A DNA stretch of 64,000 nt from assembly GCF_023559245.1 (NCBI RefSeq), contig NZ_CP097462.1, positions 1,426,001 through 1,490,000 on the forward strand, written 5' to 3'. This stretch comes from Sphingomonas sp. KRR8. Its GTDB lineage: Bacteria; Pseudomonadota; Alphaproteobacteria; Sphingomonadales; Sphingomonadaceae. Shown here piece after piece: positions 63,710 through 64,000 of this stretch. The first letter of the stretch is position 1; the number at the start of each line of letters is the position of its first letter. The position numbers were made by a program, and so were the translations under genes. The notes under the pieces were generated by a model that had not been told where the DNA came from, did not search any database, and saw only the letters and a list, made by a program, of their open reading frames with translations.

Positions 63710-64000
63710 ATGAACCGCGACGAACCTTTCGGTCCCGAGCCGCTGGCCCGCTGGTATTATGCCGGCGCGGTGGCGTCGTTTCTCGTCATGGCGATGGGCT
63801 GCTGGACCTACGTCCTCCAGGTCACCGCTGACCCCGCCCGCCTGTCGCTCGACGAGAGGCAGCTGCTTGCCATCACCCCCTGGTGGCAGACGGCGGCCTT
63901 CGCGATCGGCGTGTGGGCCGGGCTGGCAGGAAGCGTCGGCCTGCTGCTCCGCCGCCGCTGGGCCGAGCCGCTGCTGGGGATCAGCCTGACCGGTACCGCC
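63710..64000 (+). CDS. Membrane protein, 5' part only (runs off the right edge)
   Basis: The visible 97 residues begin MNRDEPFGPEPLARWYYAGA and contain two hydrophobic helices (about 16-37 and 68-85) separated by TADPARLSLDERQLLAITPW. It resembles small unnamed membrane proteins of sphingomonads; no motif assigns a function. AGGGCAGG precedes the ATG. Divergent from usg. Confidence 0.65.
   Translation, partial: MNRDEPFGPEPLARWYYAGAVASFLVMAMGCWTYVLQVTADPARLSLDERQLLAITPWWQTAAFAIGVWAGLAGSVGLLLRRRWAEPLLGISLTGTA

Overview
The window is a high-GC chromosomal segment from an alphaproteobacterium, most likely a member of the Sphingomonadaceae. Three things point there: the PhyR-NepR-EcfG general stress locus with a PhyP-like gene beside it, the argS-SPOR-nagZ-scpAB-tatABC run, and an Usg-family gene. 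It looks like core chromosome. I found no insertion sequence, prophage, CRISPR array, tRNA or rRNA.

Layout. At 1-7 kb on the minus strand are a partial rnr, zapE with a hotdog thioesterase, an sdhB standing alone, bcp and glnE. The general stress response locus lies at 7.2-11.3 kb: ecfG, a 47-residue membrane protein and phyR on the minus strand, with nepR and a PhyP-like degenerate histidine kinase divergent on the plus strand. EcfG-type promoters (GGAAC-N16/17-cGTT) precede nepR and the small gene-ecfG pair. A third drives an unannotated stretch at about 11171-11280 that folds into two hairpins with cytosine-rich loops, a strong candidate for a stress-induced sRNA. At 11.3-18.3 kb, read from the minus strand, come argS, two SPOR proteins, nagZ, scpA, scpB and tatABC. 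At 18.4-24.5 kb are an RcnB-like protein, DoxX, a DUF1501/DUF1800 pair, dgt and a TPR/SPOR protein.

From 24.6 to 43 kb is a complete 16-gene division and cell-wall (dcw) cluster on the minus strand: mraZ, rsmH, ftsL, ftsI, murE, murF, mraY, murD, ftsW, murG, murC, murB, ddl, ftsQ, ftsA, ftsZ. From mraZ to ftsA the junctions overlap or are at most 6 nt apart. ftsZ alone has a 159-bp leader, which holds five GANTC sites. The region upstream of mraZ carries four TGGG boxes at an exact 10-bp period (an MraZ operator) and a perfect DnaA box.

The last 20 kb is mixed. It holds a lipoprotein gene and a branched RNA-like structure before purL, DUF418, an Hpt protein, der, an S9 peptidase, mscL, a secretory lipase, a Gly/Tyr-rich secreted protein, guaA, arsC with an aquaporin, a CNBD-flavoprotein lacking CxxC, an L,D-transpeptidase, a two-component pair behind a very long hairpin, a 62-residue protein, Usg, and a partial membrane protein at the right edge.

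Most starts were set from start/stop overlaps (ATGA or GTGA), visible ribosome binding sites and family length. Functions are assigned from recognised motifs; no database search was run.
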